A stretch of DNA of 64,000 nt. Origin: Rhodospirillales bacterium (GTDB lineage: Bacteria; Pseudomonadota; Alphaproteobacteria; Rhodospirillales; Casp-alpha2). The DNA lies in assembly GCA_017644185.1 (NCBI GenBank), contig JAEPMA010000002.1, positions 310,001 to 374,000 of the forward strand, read 5' to 3'. Of this stretch, positions 1 to 9,690 are shown piece after piece (position 1 is the stretch's first letter; each line of letters opens with the position of its first letter). The position numbers were made by a program, and so were the translations under genes. Below the pieces are notes generated by a model. That model was not told the DNA's origin and did no database searches. It was given only the letters and a program-made list of their open reading frames with translations.

Positions 1-151
1 GATCCATAGAGTGTTTCCAAAGAGTAACCATTCTTTCGATCTAGCAACTATCGCGTATTACCGCGAACACAGCGGGAGTTTTTTTATTGCGACGTCTGAT
101 GTCGATATGCCGGACTTACAGACTTACGTTACGTTAAGCACAAAGACTCTC

Positions 152-952
152 TCACCCACCGAATATGCGCTTCGTGAGGTTGTCAATTATAGGCATGACC
201 TCTTTAAAGGAAGATATCTGAAAATCGATAAACTCTCGATTATCAGGGTTTTGCCACTTTGGCTGAAATTTGCTTGGAAAATAGATCGTCGTAAGGCCCG
301 CACTTTTTGCCGGAACAATATCACGATCAAGCTGATCGCCAATCATTACCGCTTCACTAGGCCCAACGCCAAGCTTTGTAAGGCGGCGATATAGATCTTC
401 GTTTTTCGCGCCCGCAATAATCTGCCTCACCGTACTATCGAGATTGTGATATTCGATGAACTTACTGCATTTTTCCTTTGAGCCCTCGGTGACAATGAAT
501 ACTTCGCAGTTCTTCTCTTTAAAATGCTCAAACCCCTCTTTGACCCCAGTTCGGAGCGCTGGAGTCACGTCAAGTCGGTCAGCGTATATTCGGAGGATTC
601 CCTCTACGTTATCTTTCAATAGCGGGATACTTGGTCTTTGGCCATAAACCACCCTTTTTGCAGCAACAACAGGTTCGATTCCTTTAAGGCCAAACCCAAG
701 CGCGTAAACAAGTAGCACGGGTGGATAACGAAGATGTAAGTGATGCGTGTTCGCAATCTCTTGATCGAATTCACGAATATACTCGAGACGATCTCCCTCT
801 GTTACGCCCTGGCCTATTAACTTCTCCACCTCAGATAACAGAGCAAGTTGAGCATCAGCGTATATGGAATCCGTATCCCATAAAGTATTGTCTGCATCGA
901 CTAAAATAGTGAGCGCTATCGGGCATCCATCTACCAAGCAGGAATTCTCCAA
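152..952 (-). CDS. HAD-superfamily hydrolase
   Basis: A 266-residue protein of the haloacid dehalogenase fold, probably a phosphatase acting on a small phosphorylated metabolite. Motif I is the clear LVDADNTLWDTD near residues 17-28, motif II is the threonine in VFIVTEGSKE, a lysine follows for motif III, and motif IV is GDQLDRDIVPAKSAGL near the C-terminus. The frame opens with TTG at 952; a second TTG five codons in has a better-spaced GGAG, so the exact start is unsure. It lies downstream of the membrane-protein gene and in the same direction, beyond the last dpd gene. No HAD protein belongs to the dpd set as I know it, so a link to that system is only positional. The fold is certain; the substrate is unknown. 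Confidence 0.8.
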   Translation of the reverse strand: MENSCLVDGCPIALTILVDADNTLWDTDSIYADAQLALLSEVEKLIGQGVTEGDRLEYIREFDQEIANTHHLHLRYPPVLLVYALGFGLKGIEPVVAAKRVVYGQRPSIPLLKDNVEGILRIYADRLDVTPALRTGVKEGFEHFKEKNCEVFIVTEGSKEKCSKFIEYHNLDSTVRQIIAGAKNEDLYRRLTKLGVGPSEAVMIGDQLDRDIVPAKSAGLTTIYFPSKFQPKWQNPDNREFIDFQISSFKEVMPIIDNLTKRIFGG

Positions 953-989
953 GAAAAAGGGGCTATATTCGAAAAATTACATACATGCG

Positions 990-1994
990 CTAGGGGAATG
1001 GAATGTAAGTTTCACCCAACCCCATCCGCTGCCTGTATAGGCTCTCAGTATGCAAAATACTCCGACAGCATTTATCGATACGTGAAACCGATTGATCTCC
1101 GGCATCTTTTTGTCGAGAGGCCTCCTCTAGTCTAATCGAAGCCGAAGTGGAATTTGCCTCGGAGGTCTCTGCGAGGAAAACTGAGCCTAAGATAAAAACG
1201 ATCGCCCAAAAGAAAAGAATTTTTATTGAGACGTTCAGTAGCGTCTGGCCAGGTCGCAGTGCGTTTAATTTGTCTGAAACTTTTGCGGCAACAAGGTAGC
1301 TTTCCACGATGTAATTTTTCACATACTCAAGGCCCAACCTTTCGATTCCCCCGTTGGGCCTCTGCGCATTGCCCTGAAAATGCTCAAAGAAGGACGCAGC
1401 CCAGTTTTCGGGTTCAACCGAGACAATCTCCGGGAAAAACAAATACGATTTAGTTTTTTGGCTTCTTCCCTCTTTGTTTAAATTATCTCTCAACTCTGGG
1501 TACTTAAAACGGATCCGCGTGGCGTGAAAAACAACAAGCGCACCAGAAATGGCGCATATTATAAACGTTGAGAACAGGAAGTAGTTTGCAAAAACCAAGC
1601 CTTTCTCGAAATGCGAATAATCACTCGACCAGTATGCGTTCAGCGGAAATGCGTCCGAAAAATCCGAGAACAATACCCCAGTAAGTGCACTCAAGAACGT
1701 TACAACCGTTAGGTTACGAATTGCTTTCTGATCTTCGTATTCGGTTAGTTCTTTGACCTCATCTAAGCTCTCCCTACCGCGCTCTATCAAGAAACGGACC
1801 TCTTTCTCCGTCAGTGCAGGATAGCTTTCGATCTTGTGTATTATTCGTTGGATCGAATCTTTTGTATTAGTTCGGGTGGCGTTACCATCTCCATCAACAT
1901 CTTCGGGAAATCCCGAAAAATTTTCGTCAGAACCAGACAACGCGACCCACACAGACTTTAGTAGCATTTTCAAGGATGTTTTATTTTCCTGCAT
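990..1994 (-). CDS. Hypothetical three-helix membrane protein
   Basis: A 334-residue protein that I do not recognise. The ATG at 1994 is chosen because AAAGGA precedes it at good spacing; an ATG 16 codons upstream has only a distant GGA. Three hydrophobic stretches lie near residues 95-111, 133-156 and 254-275, with a soluble domain between the second and third. Residues 32-40 (EDVDGDGNA) resemble a calcium loop but stand alone. The C-terminal tail is hydrophilic and basic. It is co-directional with dpdD and begins about 150 bases after it, so it may be an appendage of the defence cluster or an independent gene. Membrane proteins that kill the host are common beside defence genes, but nothing here proves that role. 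Confidence 0.65.
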   Translation of the reverse strand: MQENKTSLKMLLKSVWVALSGSDENFSGFPEDVDGDGNATRTNTKDSIQRIIHKIESYPALTEKEVRFLIERGRESLDEVKELTEYEDQKAIRNLTVVTFLSALTGVLFSDFSDAFPLNAYWSSDYSHFEKGLVFANYFLFSTFIICAISGALVVFHATRIRFKYPELRDNLNKEGRSQKTKSYLFFPEIVSVEPENWAASFFEHFQGNAQRPNGGIERLGLEYVKNYIVESYLVAAKVSDKLNALRPGQTLLNVSIKILFFWAIVFILGSVFLAETSEANSTSASIRLEEASRQKDAGDQSVSRIDKCCRSILHTESLYRQRMGLGETYIPFP

Positions 1995-2141
1995 GAAACG
2001 TATCCTTTGGCCGCCTAACTCGGGCACCTGTATTATTTTCATTTCTGTGCAATCGTCCTTTGCACAACACGATGCGGATTGAAGGAATTAAATCGTCCAG
2101 ATTATTCATAGGATGATAGGCGCATCCACCTTTAAATATGC

Positions 2142-4007
2142 CTACGCTAGGCAGGCCAAGTTTTCCTCGATCGACCTTAGAATACTGCAGCAACCCCTCC
2201 CAGCAGCGTAGAGGATATGTTCTGCGTCTCGTTGAGCGCGAATACAATCCGTTGCCGCATGTTTCGCAGATGATGTCGTGATGATCATAAAATCGGCATT
2301 TTGCGAGAGCTTGGTTAGTCGTGGCGTGCAAACTTTGTCAGAAGAGACCTCTACCTTGACGTCGGGCGCAATTCTCAAAAGCGCTGCTTTTGCCTGTCGC
2401 CCCGCGCTCTCGGTCAACGTATAGATGCCAACTAATTTGCCACGCAGTAGATCCGCAGTTGTTTCTTTTTCATCACTCTCTTCATCAGGCAGGGGCTCCC
2501 AGCCGGCAGTTTTAGCGACGCTTGAATAGGCTGAGTGCTGCAATGATGAAAGTTGGTTCGCAATTGGCTTTAAGCTACCCAAAATCTGATTGAGCAGTGT
2601 ATTCCTGGCTGCCTCGATAGGCGCCGAGAATCTGCATAAGACTTCTGCAATATCTATCAACCAATATGCATCACTCGTCCCGGCGCCATCCGGGATCGAG
2701 TCTGACACACCTTGCAATAAGCTTTTGTATTGTTCACCGGAAAGACCAACTTCCAAGAGTGCTGTGAACATCTCCGAGATGCCTTCTCGAAACTCGCCAT
2801 CCCGGTTCTGTGTCTCGATGAGTCGCAGCAAGACAATCTCATATATGGGTGACATTAGTTTTCGAGGGTAACCATCATCTTGTTTGAGCCACGTAATGAT
2901 TTGGGGAAGTGCTTGCTCGAGTCGCTCTAACTCCCTCTTCGAGCTTAGTTCAAACAATGCCTCCTCAATTTCTCCAACATCCTCCGGATCATGAATTGAT
3001 GACGCATCGTCATTCAGCACTAAGTCCTCTGCTCTTTCCCTAAACCTGAACTCTTTGTCGTTGAGTGCGTTTATCCACTCAAGCCACCCCGTTTGAAGGT
3101 CGGGAGGTTGATCAGATGAAGATGTTTCCTCTTCTGCTTTCTCGTCAGCAGGGGGAACCCCTTGTTTGGCAGGGCCTTCTCCAGGCCAGAATTCTTTGAA
3201 AGCATCCGCTGCCCATCTACTCGGCATCCCTGAACTTGCGAAGATATCTTCCGCGAAATCTTTGCAGTGTTTATCGAAGGTAGATTGCCGAGACGGCTCC
3301 CCCTCAGGATGCCCACTCATAAAGGTGAACCAAAGCGCTTCGAGGAGATGGTGTGCGATGATGAGGGGTTTGGTTACCCGGCAGAGTTCGGGAAAAGTAG
3401 GATCTGAAAGAATTTTCTTCCACTCACGAAAATGCGCATAGAACTTGACCCTCGTAAAACTAATGTTAAGTGAATCCAGACGGAATTCGTCCTTCATTCG
3501 AGAGAGCCAGTGCTTTGCGCCGTCTCGATCTCCTTCGACCAGACACATATCGAAATGCGAGATCATAGCTGCCGTTGAAATTTGCGTAGGGCGCAAGTCG
3601 ACAGGCCTAGCGAGGAGCGTATCCCTCATGCGCACCAGCGCCCGGGCGGCGAAAGCGACATTCTTGGATGGAATCAAACGTGCTACAGCGTGCGGGTTCT
3701 GTGTGATGAGAAAAGCCTCAACTTCATTCTCGGCTGTTAAGTCAGCGGGTTCGCCATTGAAAGTGGTAACTGTATGCCCGGCATAAGCTGTCAATATCGG
3801 CTGAAGAGCACGCCATTCCGTCTGATCCATTGCAATGGCGTACCATCGGATTCCATCTTCGCCCCAACAGGGCAATACGCAGCCGGGAAAGCGTTCTTCA
3901 AAGAGAGTCTCTTCAAGCCCACCGGCTAAGAACGTCTCAGGCATACTTGACCAAAGAGCGACCTTCTTGAATGTGTCGAGATTAAAGTCCGCCATCGAAC
4001 GCTTCAT
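2142..4007 (-). CDS. dpdD: DpdD, restriction component of the 7-deazaguanine DNA system
   Basis: A 621-residue protein assigned to DpdD from its place at the end of the E-F-G-H-I-J-K-D series and from its size. In Salmonella Montevideo dpdD is among the genes needed for the restriction-like phenotype rather than for base synthesis. The N-terminal part is unlike any enzyme I know. The middle (about residues 285-350) is acidic and likely disordered. The last 90 residues look like a DUF2325-type Rossmann domain: a leading LVGIYTLTES strand, then SAKHAATDCIRAQR, and a closing glycine-rich GRGCCSILRSI. The start overlaps the end of dpdK by 26 bases, which indicates translational coupling. A second ATG four codons in is an alternative start. 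Confidence 0.72.
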   Translation of the reverse strand: MKRSMADFNLDTFKKVALWSSMPETFLAGGLEETLFEERFPGCVLPCWGEDGIRWYAIAMDQTEWRALQPILTAYAGHTVTTFNGEPADLTAENEVEAFLITQNPHAVARLIPSKNVAFAARALVRMRDTLLARPVDLRPTQISTAAMISHFDMCLVEGDRDGAKHWLSRMKDEFRLDSLNISFTRVKFYAHFREWKKILSDPTFPELCRVTKPLIIAHHLLEALWFTFMSGHPEGEPSRQSTFDKHCKDFAEDIFASSGMPSRWAADAFKEFWPGEGPAKQGVPPADEKAEEETSSSDQPPDLQTGWLEWINALNDKEFRFRERAEDLVLNDDASSIHDPEDVGEIEEALFELSSKRELERLEQALPQIITWLKQDDGYPRKLMSPIYEIVLLRLIETQNRDGEFREGISEMFTALLEVGLSGEQYKSLLQGVSDSIPDGAGTSDAYWLIDIAEVLCRFSAPIEAARNTLLNQILGSLKPIANQLSSLQHSAYSSVAKTAGWEPLPDEESDEKETTADLLRGKLVGIYTLTESAGRQAKAALLRIAPDVKVEVSSDKVCTPRLTKLSQNADFMIITTSSAKHAATDCIRAQRDAEHILYAAGRGCCSILRSIEENLACLA

Positions 4008-4506
4008 GCCATTGGTTTGCTAATTCGAGACGACGTGCCGCAACAATTTCAGGTGCTGTCCGAAGGATTAAATGCTCGCCGTTAACCGTTGTCCCGTGGT
4101 GCGTAAAATTCATGGAACCGGCTAAATCGAAATTTCTTCCGATGATTCCCTTTTGGTGTTCATACTCCCCCAACACCCACCACAACTGCCTTGGAAACTC
4201 TCGTTTCAACGGCGCAAGATGGTCAAGGAATCTCTCATTGTGCTCAACGTCCCTGAGCACAAGGGCTATACGCCCGGCTCTGGACAGAATGGTTTTCAAA
4301 ACATGAGAAAAGCGAACTTTTCCGGTAGGCCAATCTGGGTCAATCGCACCAAATTCACGGGCGCCATTCTCAATGACAGGAATATCGCTGATCCAACCAG
4401 ACAGAATCCAAATGGGATCGCTGGGATACAGAGCCTCCATGACAAAAAGGCTTTGCAACACATCAGCGATCGCATCGGCCTGTAAAGGACCCGTAAGATC
4501 TCTCAT
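3982..4506 (-). CDS. dpdK: DpdK, phospholipase D-like nuclease
   Basis: A 174-residue single-domain PLD-family protein. Near the C-terminus it has HxK (H117, K119), an aspartate at 127, then AGSMNFTHHG and NGE, the layout of PLD-type nucleases that dimerise to form one active site. The role would be cleavage of DNA lacking the deazaguanine mark; DpdK is one of the restriction-side proteins in the known cluster. The ATG at 4506 directly follows the dpdJ stop (two bases between) with GGGAG upstream; an earlier frame opening inside dpdJ is less likely. The end overlaps dpdD. Nuclease activity is inferred from family motifs only. Confidence 0.85.
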   Translation of the reverse strand: MRDLTGPLQADAIADVLQSLFVMEALYPSDPIWILSGWISDIPVIENGAREFGAIDPDWPTGKVRFSHVLKTILSRAGRIALVLRDVEHNERFLDHLAPLKREFPRQLWWVLGEYEHQKGIIGRNFDLAGSMNFTHHGTTVNGEHLILRTAPEIVAARRLELANQWHEAFDGGL

Positions 4507-4508
4507 GA

Positions 4509-7500
4509 TCAGACGTGCTCCCTTAACGTCACGACGATACAAGGCCCACTGTCATCCGCATCGCTATAAGAGTCTACAACTGGGTAAAAGTTGTGGTAGT
4601 GCACGGTAACTGGCTTGCTGATTATTTCCATGACGCTTTGGGAAAGGGCATCCATGTCGTGGTTGGAGGCCATTCCAACAATTCCAGATTCGACCAATTC
4701 CTCAGTCACTTCCTCCAACCAGTCATCTGACCTCACTGACACGACTTTGATTTGAGCACGGGCAATAACAGAACGAACGAGACCTGCGTCACTGATCCAA
4801 GGTTCGCGGTACGTATTGTAAGATTGAACTCCAAATTGTCGCAGTTCACCTCCTCTAGCCCAGAGAAGTCTCTCGGCCGTAGAGAGTTCATTCCCATCCC
4901 CCCCAACGACGGATAGCGCCGCCTTGATTGATGGGGCCAAGTTGGAAATCGAAGCTAGAAGCCTCACAGGCAAACAGACTTCATGCCTTTCTTCCAGGCG
5001 GTCCCAAAACTCAAGAAGCTGCTTTGTAAGCTCATCTGTTTCTTTTGAAGTACTCGCTTTTACAAACCGCGTTGAAAAACTGACCCCAAGCGCTCTCGAA
5101 TATGGGATTCCTCTGGAACCTAATGCCTTTACAAATTCAATCCTGGCATCTTCGCGTTCCCTCGAGTCCCGAGCCCGCCTCATTTTCGATAAGCTGTCTG
5201 TGACGCTTTCATCTTTCGTTATCTCAGAGAGGATTTTTGACAAACCGATTGCCGCATTTTCTGAGTCACTTGGCGCCAGGGCCGCTTCCATTGCTTTGAA
5301 AAAAGATCTCGGATCACGTGAGAATTTGTCGGCCAGTGCTTCTATCGTGCCACCACCACCCAGTGTCGACTCAACGATGACAACCGTGCAAGCGTCGTCA
5401 TTTTCAACAAGATCAACTGTCAACCCTTCTAGCGCCGTGTTCTTCGGGATGGATAGAACACATGCTTGAAGTGCCGCCTCAGCAAGTGTTTGAGCATAAA
5501 TTTCCTTGATCCAAATACCCGGCAGTGAAACCTCGCTATCGAAGGTCTCGGAGCCAATTTTGCAAATTCGCTCCAACACTCCCTCGGTCTCGAGATCCGT
5601 TAGGAGAGTTTGTTCGAGTTTGGCTTCTCTCGCTTCGGAGGGGTCATCAATGATCTCGCAACTTATGGTCTGCGCAATAGCGGGCTTTAAATCGTAGGCT
5701 TCACTTTTCGCGGCAATATGATCAAAGGCATCCTTCAGGGAAATTTCTTTCTCTTCGCTCTTAACCAGAGCAGCGTGCCACACAACCTGCATCAGCCAAT
5801 CCCGGCGGAATTGATTTATTGTGTTGGGCAGATCTCCATCGCTCGAAATACGCTGACGATACCTCAGCGTTGTCAGCCATCTCTTGACATCAGGTGGCAA
5901 CTTAAGGCCCGCCAACTCGTCTGCAGACGGCAACTGCAAGGGGATACATACCGCATCGCTTTCATACGCAAATCCAACTGCCGCTGGTTTCGATTGGTCA
6001 CTGTCCGTTAGAGAAAACTCGATTCGTCGGGTCTCTCCGTTCACCCTCAGGCTTGCTACTCCAGAGTGGGCGTAACGACATACCGTCACGGCGCTTGCCA
6101 ACCTGTGCAGATAAAAATTCAAACTAGTGACTATGTTCTTCCAAGCTGGGAGTTGTGGAAGCGAAAGAAGGTGGGCCTCACCTTTAAACTCAAAGTCACT
6201 ATTCCAATGCCACATAGCCGTTGATGTGTGACTAATACGCTGTCGGTTCGAAATTGCTGCGACGCGTGTCGCCCAAGGCCTATATGTATGAACTGATCCT
6301 TTCCCTGTTATAGCGAATGCCCCTAGGTACTCATGCCGTTCGGCATACTCATTGATGTCTATCGATTGTTTTTCTTTTTCGGGATCAAGTGGAAACCAGT
6401 GGGCGATATTGCCGGCCCTATCCGCGAAACGCCTCCGGACTTTCCCTGGCGTGAATTCTGTTAGTGCTTGGCGAATGCGCAGGCGTTCCTCACGCTCTTC
6501 TTCATACTTCGAACTGGGAGGAACAAGGATGGTTACTTCCGGCAAATTCAACTCGCCAAAAAGTTCCCGCGGCATGAAATCCGGTAATGGATGGTATGGA
6601 ACATTCAGATCGAAATCTCGCTGGTCGTTTGCCATACGCCAATCTGTGAACAGTCGGCGTGCAAGCGTTGGCAAGACTTCGAGAAACAGGGATCTGGGCT
6701 GCTCCCAAAGGATCAAGTCAAGCGCGTGATCATCAATTTTCAGACACTTCGTTAAATGCTCTCTAAAAGATCTCACCCGATTTGGTTCGAGTTGAATGAG
6801 GTCTTTGATCACCTCTTTTGCAATATCTAAGAAAGCTACTTTTGATTTTGCGTCTTTGGGTGTTGAGAGTTCTTTCCAAGACCATCCATAGACCTTGTTC
6901 CTAGCCGCAATTTCGGAGATCCAATCGAACAACGCGCATACAGCTTGCATACGCAAAATATATCCATTGCTGACGGGCAGAGGTTGCCGTTCAATCTGAG
7001 GAGAGAACAACTCCTCGTAAGCTTGAAAAGCCAGGCGATCTCGGCCGTAATCTGACAACACAGTAATCATAATGGGCCGCATTCCTCTACGGCGCCCCGC
7101 TCGACCTTTCCGCTGCACAAATGATGCGTTTGAGTGAGGCGCTTTGTGTTGGAGTACCGCGCCTACGTCGGGATCATTGAACCCCACCTCCAGAGAAGCA
7201 GTAGCCACAACAACATCCGAGGCATTGAGGACCCCCGGGTCCCTTGACGTCGTGCGACCAATACTTAGACGTTCCTTCAAATTTCCACGGAGATCTTCTG
7301 CCAACGACCAAAGCTGGCCATCCAAATCACGATCATCCGTGTCTGGCTCGTGCCGACTTCGCAGTTGGGCAAGCGGTTCTCGATTTGGATCAGGATCGTT
7401 TATCTGCCAAGGCTTATAAGCCTCCGCATCCCTGAAATCGTCGTACAAACGGTTAATAACATCCAGATTGTCGGTGAAGGCAAACACACGGCTACCAAAT

Positions 7501-8972
7501 AGTCCTTTTGATGGGCCATTGGAATTAGGGTCCAACATACGAGCCAACAACATCAAGCACTGAATTGAAGTAGAAAGCGTAGCTGCCTGAGAACTCGGGT
7601 CAGAGCGAACCAAGATTTGATAGTCTGCACCCTCCTCCTCCATGTCTACCAGTCTAGGAGTGATCTCCTGGACGTTCGCGCCATACAATCCCGTTAAGTC
7701 TTCGAAGAATTGCCCTGCTTCTTCAAGCGTTGCGGATAAGCCCACCCAGTGAATTGGCGCGGATAGCATCTTCCGCCATCGGCGGAGCAGAAGCGCTGTT
7801 TGCGCACCACTTGTCCCTGTGTAGGTGTGAACTTCATCTAAAAGGATATAGCTGGGCTTTAATTCCGCTCTGCACCCTATACCAAAAAGGGTTCTCATCT
7901 CCGCATCGGACATGCGCTGATTGAGCATTTCTGTTGTGGTAAATAGAAAATCGGGTGGCGTCGCACGGATCGAACTTCGCGTTAAACGCAACTCATCAGG
8001 TGAACTAGCAAAATGGCATGATGTGCACGAGACCTTTTCTCGTTTAGCCAAGAGATCCTCTTTCTTCCACACAGTCTCAGAGCCACATTCAGGGCATCGC
8101 AAGAAAGGGCATAAATACCCCCCATGTCGCCAAACCCAACGAGAATAGTCTTTAACTGCTGTCTCTCCGGGGAAAAGGGGGACTTGACCGTACAATGGCC
8201 CAACGCTCAGCTTGGGCTTTCCAGCAGCCTGCAAAGTGGGGTTCGCAGATCGCGCCAGTTTGTATACCTCGGTGAGTTGATCTTTTAGCAACTCATTCCG
8301 AGGATAGAGGGACAACACCTTCGTAAAAGACTGACCAGGCTGCAGGTTTGCACAAACCCTAAGCAACGCCGGCAGATAAAAAGAAAGTGTCTTTCCACTA
8401 CCTGTGCCCGCCGTAATGATCGTTCCGAAATCCTTGGACGCCCAAAAAATCCGCTTGAATGCATCCACTTGGAACTGGGAAAGGGATTTCATTCCTCCCG
8501 CTGCGAGGACCGCGCCCCAGACTTTCTCCTGCAGATCGGTGAACCCGGCTCCAGCTGCGTTGATTTCTGCCTTCCCGTTCTCTGACGAAATGTCCCTTTT
8601 GGGATATCGCCGAGGAGAAATATCAAGCCGGTAATCAGAAACAAGCGTAGGTGATGATCGCCAAGGACGATTGTCAAACAACTGACGGGACCTTGCCGTC
8701 AATCGAACCAACTCAGCAAATCTTGAACGGTAACAACGGTCATCGTCTGACAACCAAAAACGAACGAGCAGCCTTTCTTCTAGTTCGGCAACGACGTCTT
8801 CCACATCTGTATCTATGGAATGCCTATTAAAGGCTTTTGAAATTTGTGCAATGAGTTGGTCTTCGGTGATGAACGAGTCAACGAACCCCCATGCTAAACT
8901 TGGAAACTCCAACTCTTCCAGTGCGCCAAGGGCGATTTCAATCGATCGCTGATCGATATCGGCTGCGCTCAT
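4509..8972 (-). CDS. dpdJ: DpdJ, large DEAH-box helicase
   Basis: A 1487-residue superfamily 2 helicase, the largest protein here. Walker A is TAGTGSGKT (about 188-196), the DEVH box is at 379-382, motif III is LSAT (412-415), and the second RecA domain ends in a clear motif VI, QRKGRAGRRRGMRP. A zinc ribbon (C293, C296, C316, C319) is inserted between Walker A and the DEVH box. The C-terminal half has a glycine-rich LGGGGTIEALAD block like DUF1998-type domains found at the end of defence helicases. It likely translocates on DNA in the restriction complex with DpdK. It starts four bases after dpdI and ends two bases before dpdK, so it is part of one polycistronic unit. Confidence 0.9.
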   Translation of the reverse strand: MSAADIDQRSIEIALGALEELEFPSLAWGFVDSFITEDQLIAQISKAFNRHSIDTDVEDVVAELEERLLVRFWLSDDDRCYRSRFAELVRLTARSRQLFDNRPWRSSPTLVSDYRLDISPRRYPKRDISSENGKAEINAAGAGFTDLQEKVWGAVLAAGGMKSLSQFQVDAFKRIFWASKDFGTIITAGTGSGKTLSFYLPALLRVCANLQPGQSFTKVLSLYPRNELLKDQLTEVYKLARSANPTLQAAGKPKLSVGPLYGQVPLFPGETAVKDYSRWVWRHGGYLCPFLRCPECGSETVWKKEDLLAKREKVSCTSCHFASSPDELRLTRSSIRATPPDFLFTTTEMLNQRMSDAEMRTLFGIGCRAELKPSYILLDEVHTYTGTSGAQTALLLRRWRKMLSAPIHWVGLSATLEEAGQFFEDLTGLYGANVQEITPRLVDMEEEGADYQILVRSDPSSQAATLSTSIQCLMLLARMLDPNSNGPSKGLFGSRVFAFTDNLDVINRLYDDFRDAEAYKPWQINDPDPNREPLAQLRSRHEPDTDDRDLDGQLWSLAEDLRGNLKERLSIGRTTSRDPGVLNASDVVVATASLEVGFNDPDVGAVLQHKAPHSNASFVQRKGRAGRRRGMRPIMITVLSDYGRDRLAFQAYEELFSPQIERQPLPVSNGYILRMQAVCALFDWISEIAARNKVYGWSWKELSTPKDAKSKVAFLDIAKEVIKDLIQLEPNRVRSFREHLTKCLKIDDHALDLILWEQPRSLFLEVLPTLARRLFTDWRMANDQRDFDLNVPYHPLPDFMPRELFGELNLPEVTILVPPSSKYEEEREERLRIRQALTEFTPGKVRRRFADRAGNIAHWFPLDPEKEKQSIDINEYAERHEYLGAFAITGKGSVHTYRPWATRVAAISNRQRISHTSTAMWHWNSDFEFKGEAHLLSLPQLPAWKNIVTSLNFYLHRLASAVTVCRYAHSGVASLRVNGETRRIEFSLTDSDQSKPAAVGFAYESDAVCIPLQLPSADELAGLKLPPDVKRWLTTLRYRQRISSDGDLPNTINQFRRDWLMQVVWHAALVKSEEKEISLKDAFDHIAAKSEAYDLKPAIAQTISCEIIDDPSEAREAKLEQTLLTDLETEGVLERICKIGSETFDSEVSLPGIWIKEIYAQTLAEAALQACVLSIPKNTALEGLTVDLVENDDACTVVIVESTLGGGGTIEALADKFSRDPRSFFKAMEAALAPSDSENAAIGLSKILSEITKDESVTDSLSKMRRARDSREREDARIEFVKALGSRGIPYSRALGVSFSTRFVKASTSKETDELTKQLLEFWDRLEERHEVCLPVRLLASISNLAPSIKAALSVVGGDGNELSTAERLLWARGGELRQFGVQSYNTYREPWISDAGLVRSVIARAQIKVVSVRSDDWLEEVTEELVESGIVGMASNHDMDALSQSVMEIISKPVTVHYHNFYPVVDSYSDADDSGPCIVVTLREHV

Positions 8973-8976
8973 CTAT

Positions 8977-9690
8977 TCATCCAAATCGAATACAAAGCCG
9001 GTCCAACATTTCATGCTCGCCCAACCACTCTCGTACTTCGTCCGTCAAATCATCGAGTTGAGCCCCGTGGCCTGATGCCGCTCTAAGGAAGGCCCGAACT
9101 GCCTCAGGAATTCCATCCAAAGTGTCAAAGATGCTTCGGGCTTTCTTAGACAGATCGCGAACGCGTTTTATCGCTGTCTCATCCTGCGGGAGGTCCGAAC
9201 GCAAGTCCTTAATCTCTTGCAAGCACTCGGTGACATCTTTTTTTGCTCGCCCAATATCACCACTGTCGGGCAACGAGTTCAGCCAACTTCCGGAAATCTG
9301 CGGTGCCGTCTCGTCAACAAAAGCTCGCCAATCATCATTCAGTTTTTGAGTGACATTCTTTGCGGCATGGTCGCGCGAGGGCTCAATTAAATTCGTGACA
9401 AGTGTTTTCTCTCCGAGTGTTTTCTCCCAATTCTCCGCAAAGCTCTCTCTCACCTGCTCACATTTCTTGATCAGTTTTTTTGATGCTGCCGGGCGCTCTT
9501 GTAAGTCCACCCCTGCTTTCACCAAAATCGTCCGTGTTGTATTTGCCTCATCAATTACCTCGCGCACTTTATGGATCTGGGTTGCACGACTATTCAAAGC
9601 TAGCAAGCGCTCTTGGCTCGCACCCAAATTATCAAGTTGATCCATCAGATTTTTGACGTCGCCTGCGAGTTCAATGAGGTTCTGCAACAT
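8977..9690 (-). CDS. dpdI: DpdI, coiled-coil component
   Basis: A 237-residue, highly charged, mostly helical protein with long heptad-like stretches (for example in residues 1-60 and 130-190) and no catalytic motif. It is assigned to DpdI by position between the ATPase DpdH and the helicase DpdJ. In the known cluster DpdI belongs to the restriction side; its biochemical role is not established. A structural bridge between the ATPase and the helicase would fit the sequence, but this is inference. The ATG at 9690 lies inside the last 20 bases of dpdH and has a strong GGGAGG site, so translation is coupled to dpdH. Confidence 0.75.
   Translation of the reverse strand: MLQNLIELAGDVKNLMDQLDNLGASQERLLALNSRATQIHKVREVIDEANTTRTILVKAGVDLQERPAASKKLIKKCEQVRESFAENWEKTLGEKTLVTNLIEPSRDHAAKNVTQKLNDDWRAFVDETAPQISGSWLNSLPDSGDIGRAKKDVTECLQEIKDLRSDLPQDETAIKRVRDLSKKARSIFDTLDGIPEAVRAFLRAASGHGAQLDDLTDEVREWLGEHEMLDRLCIRFG

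Noticed and set aside
11-394. 127-codon plus-strand reading frame at the left edge
   Set aside because: It overlaps the well-supported HAD gene in antisense, has no ribosome site and no recognisable domain.
990-1994. Calcium-binding EF hand in the membrane protein
   Set aside because: DVDGDGNA looks like a loop, but the flanking helices and the glutamate at the last position are missing, and it is single.
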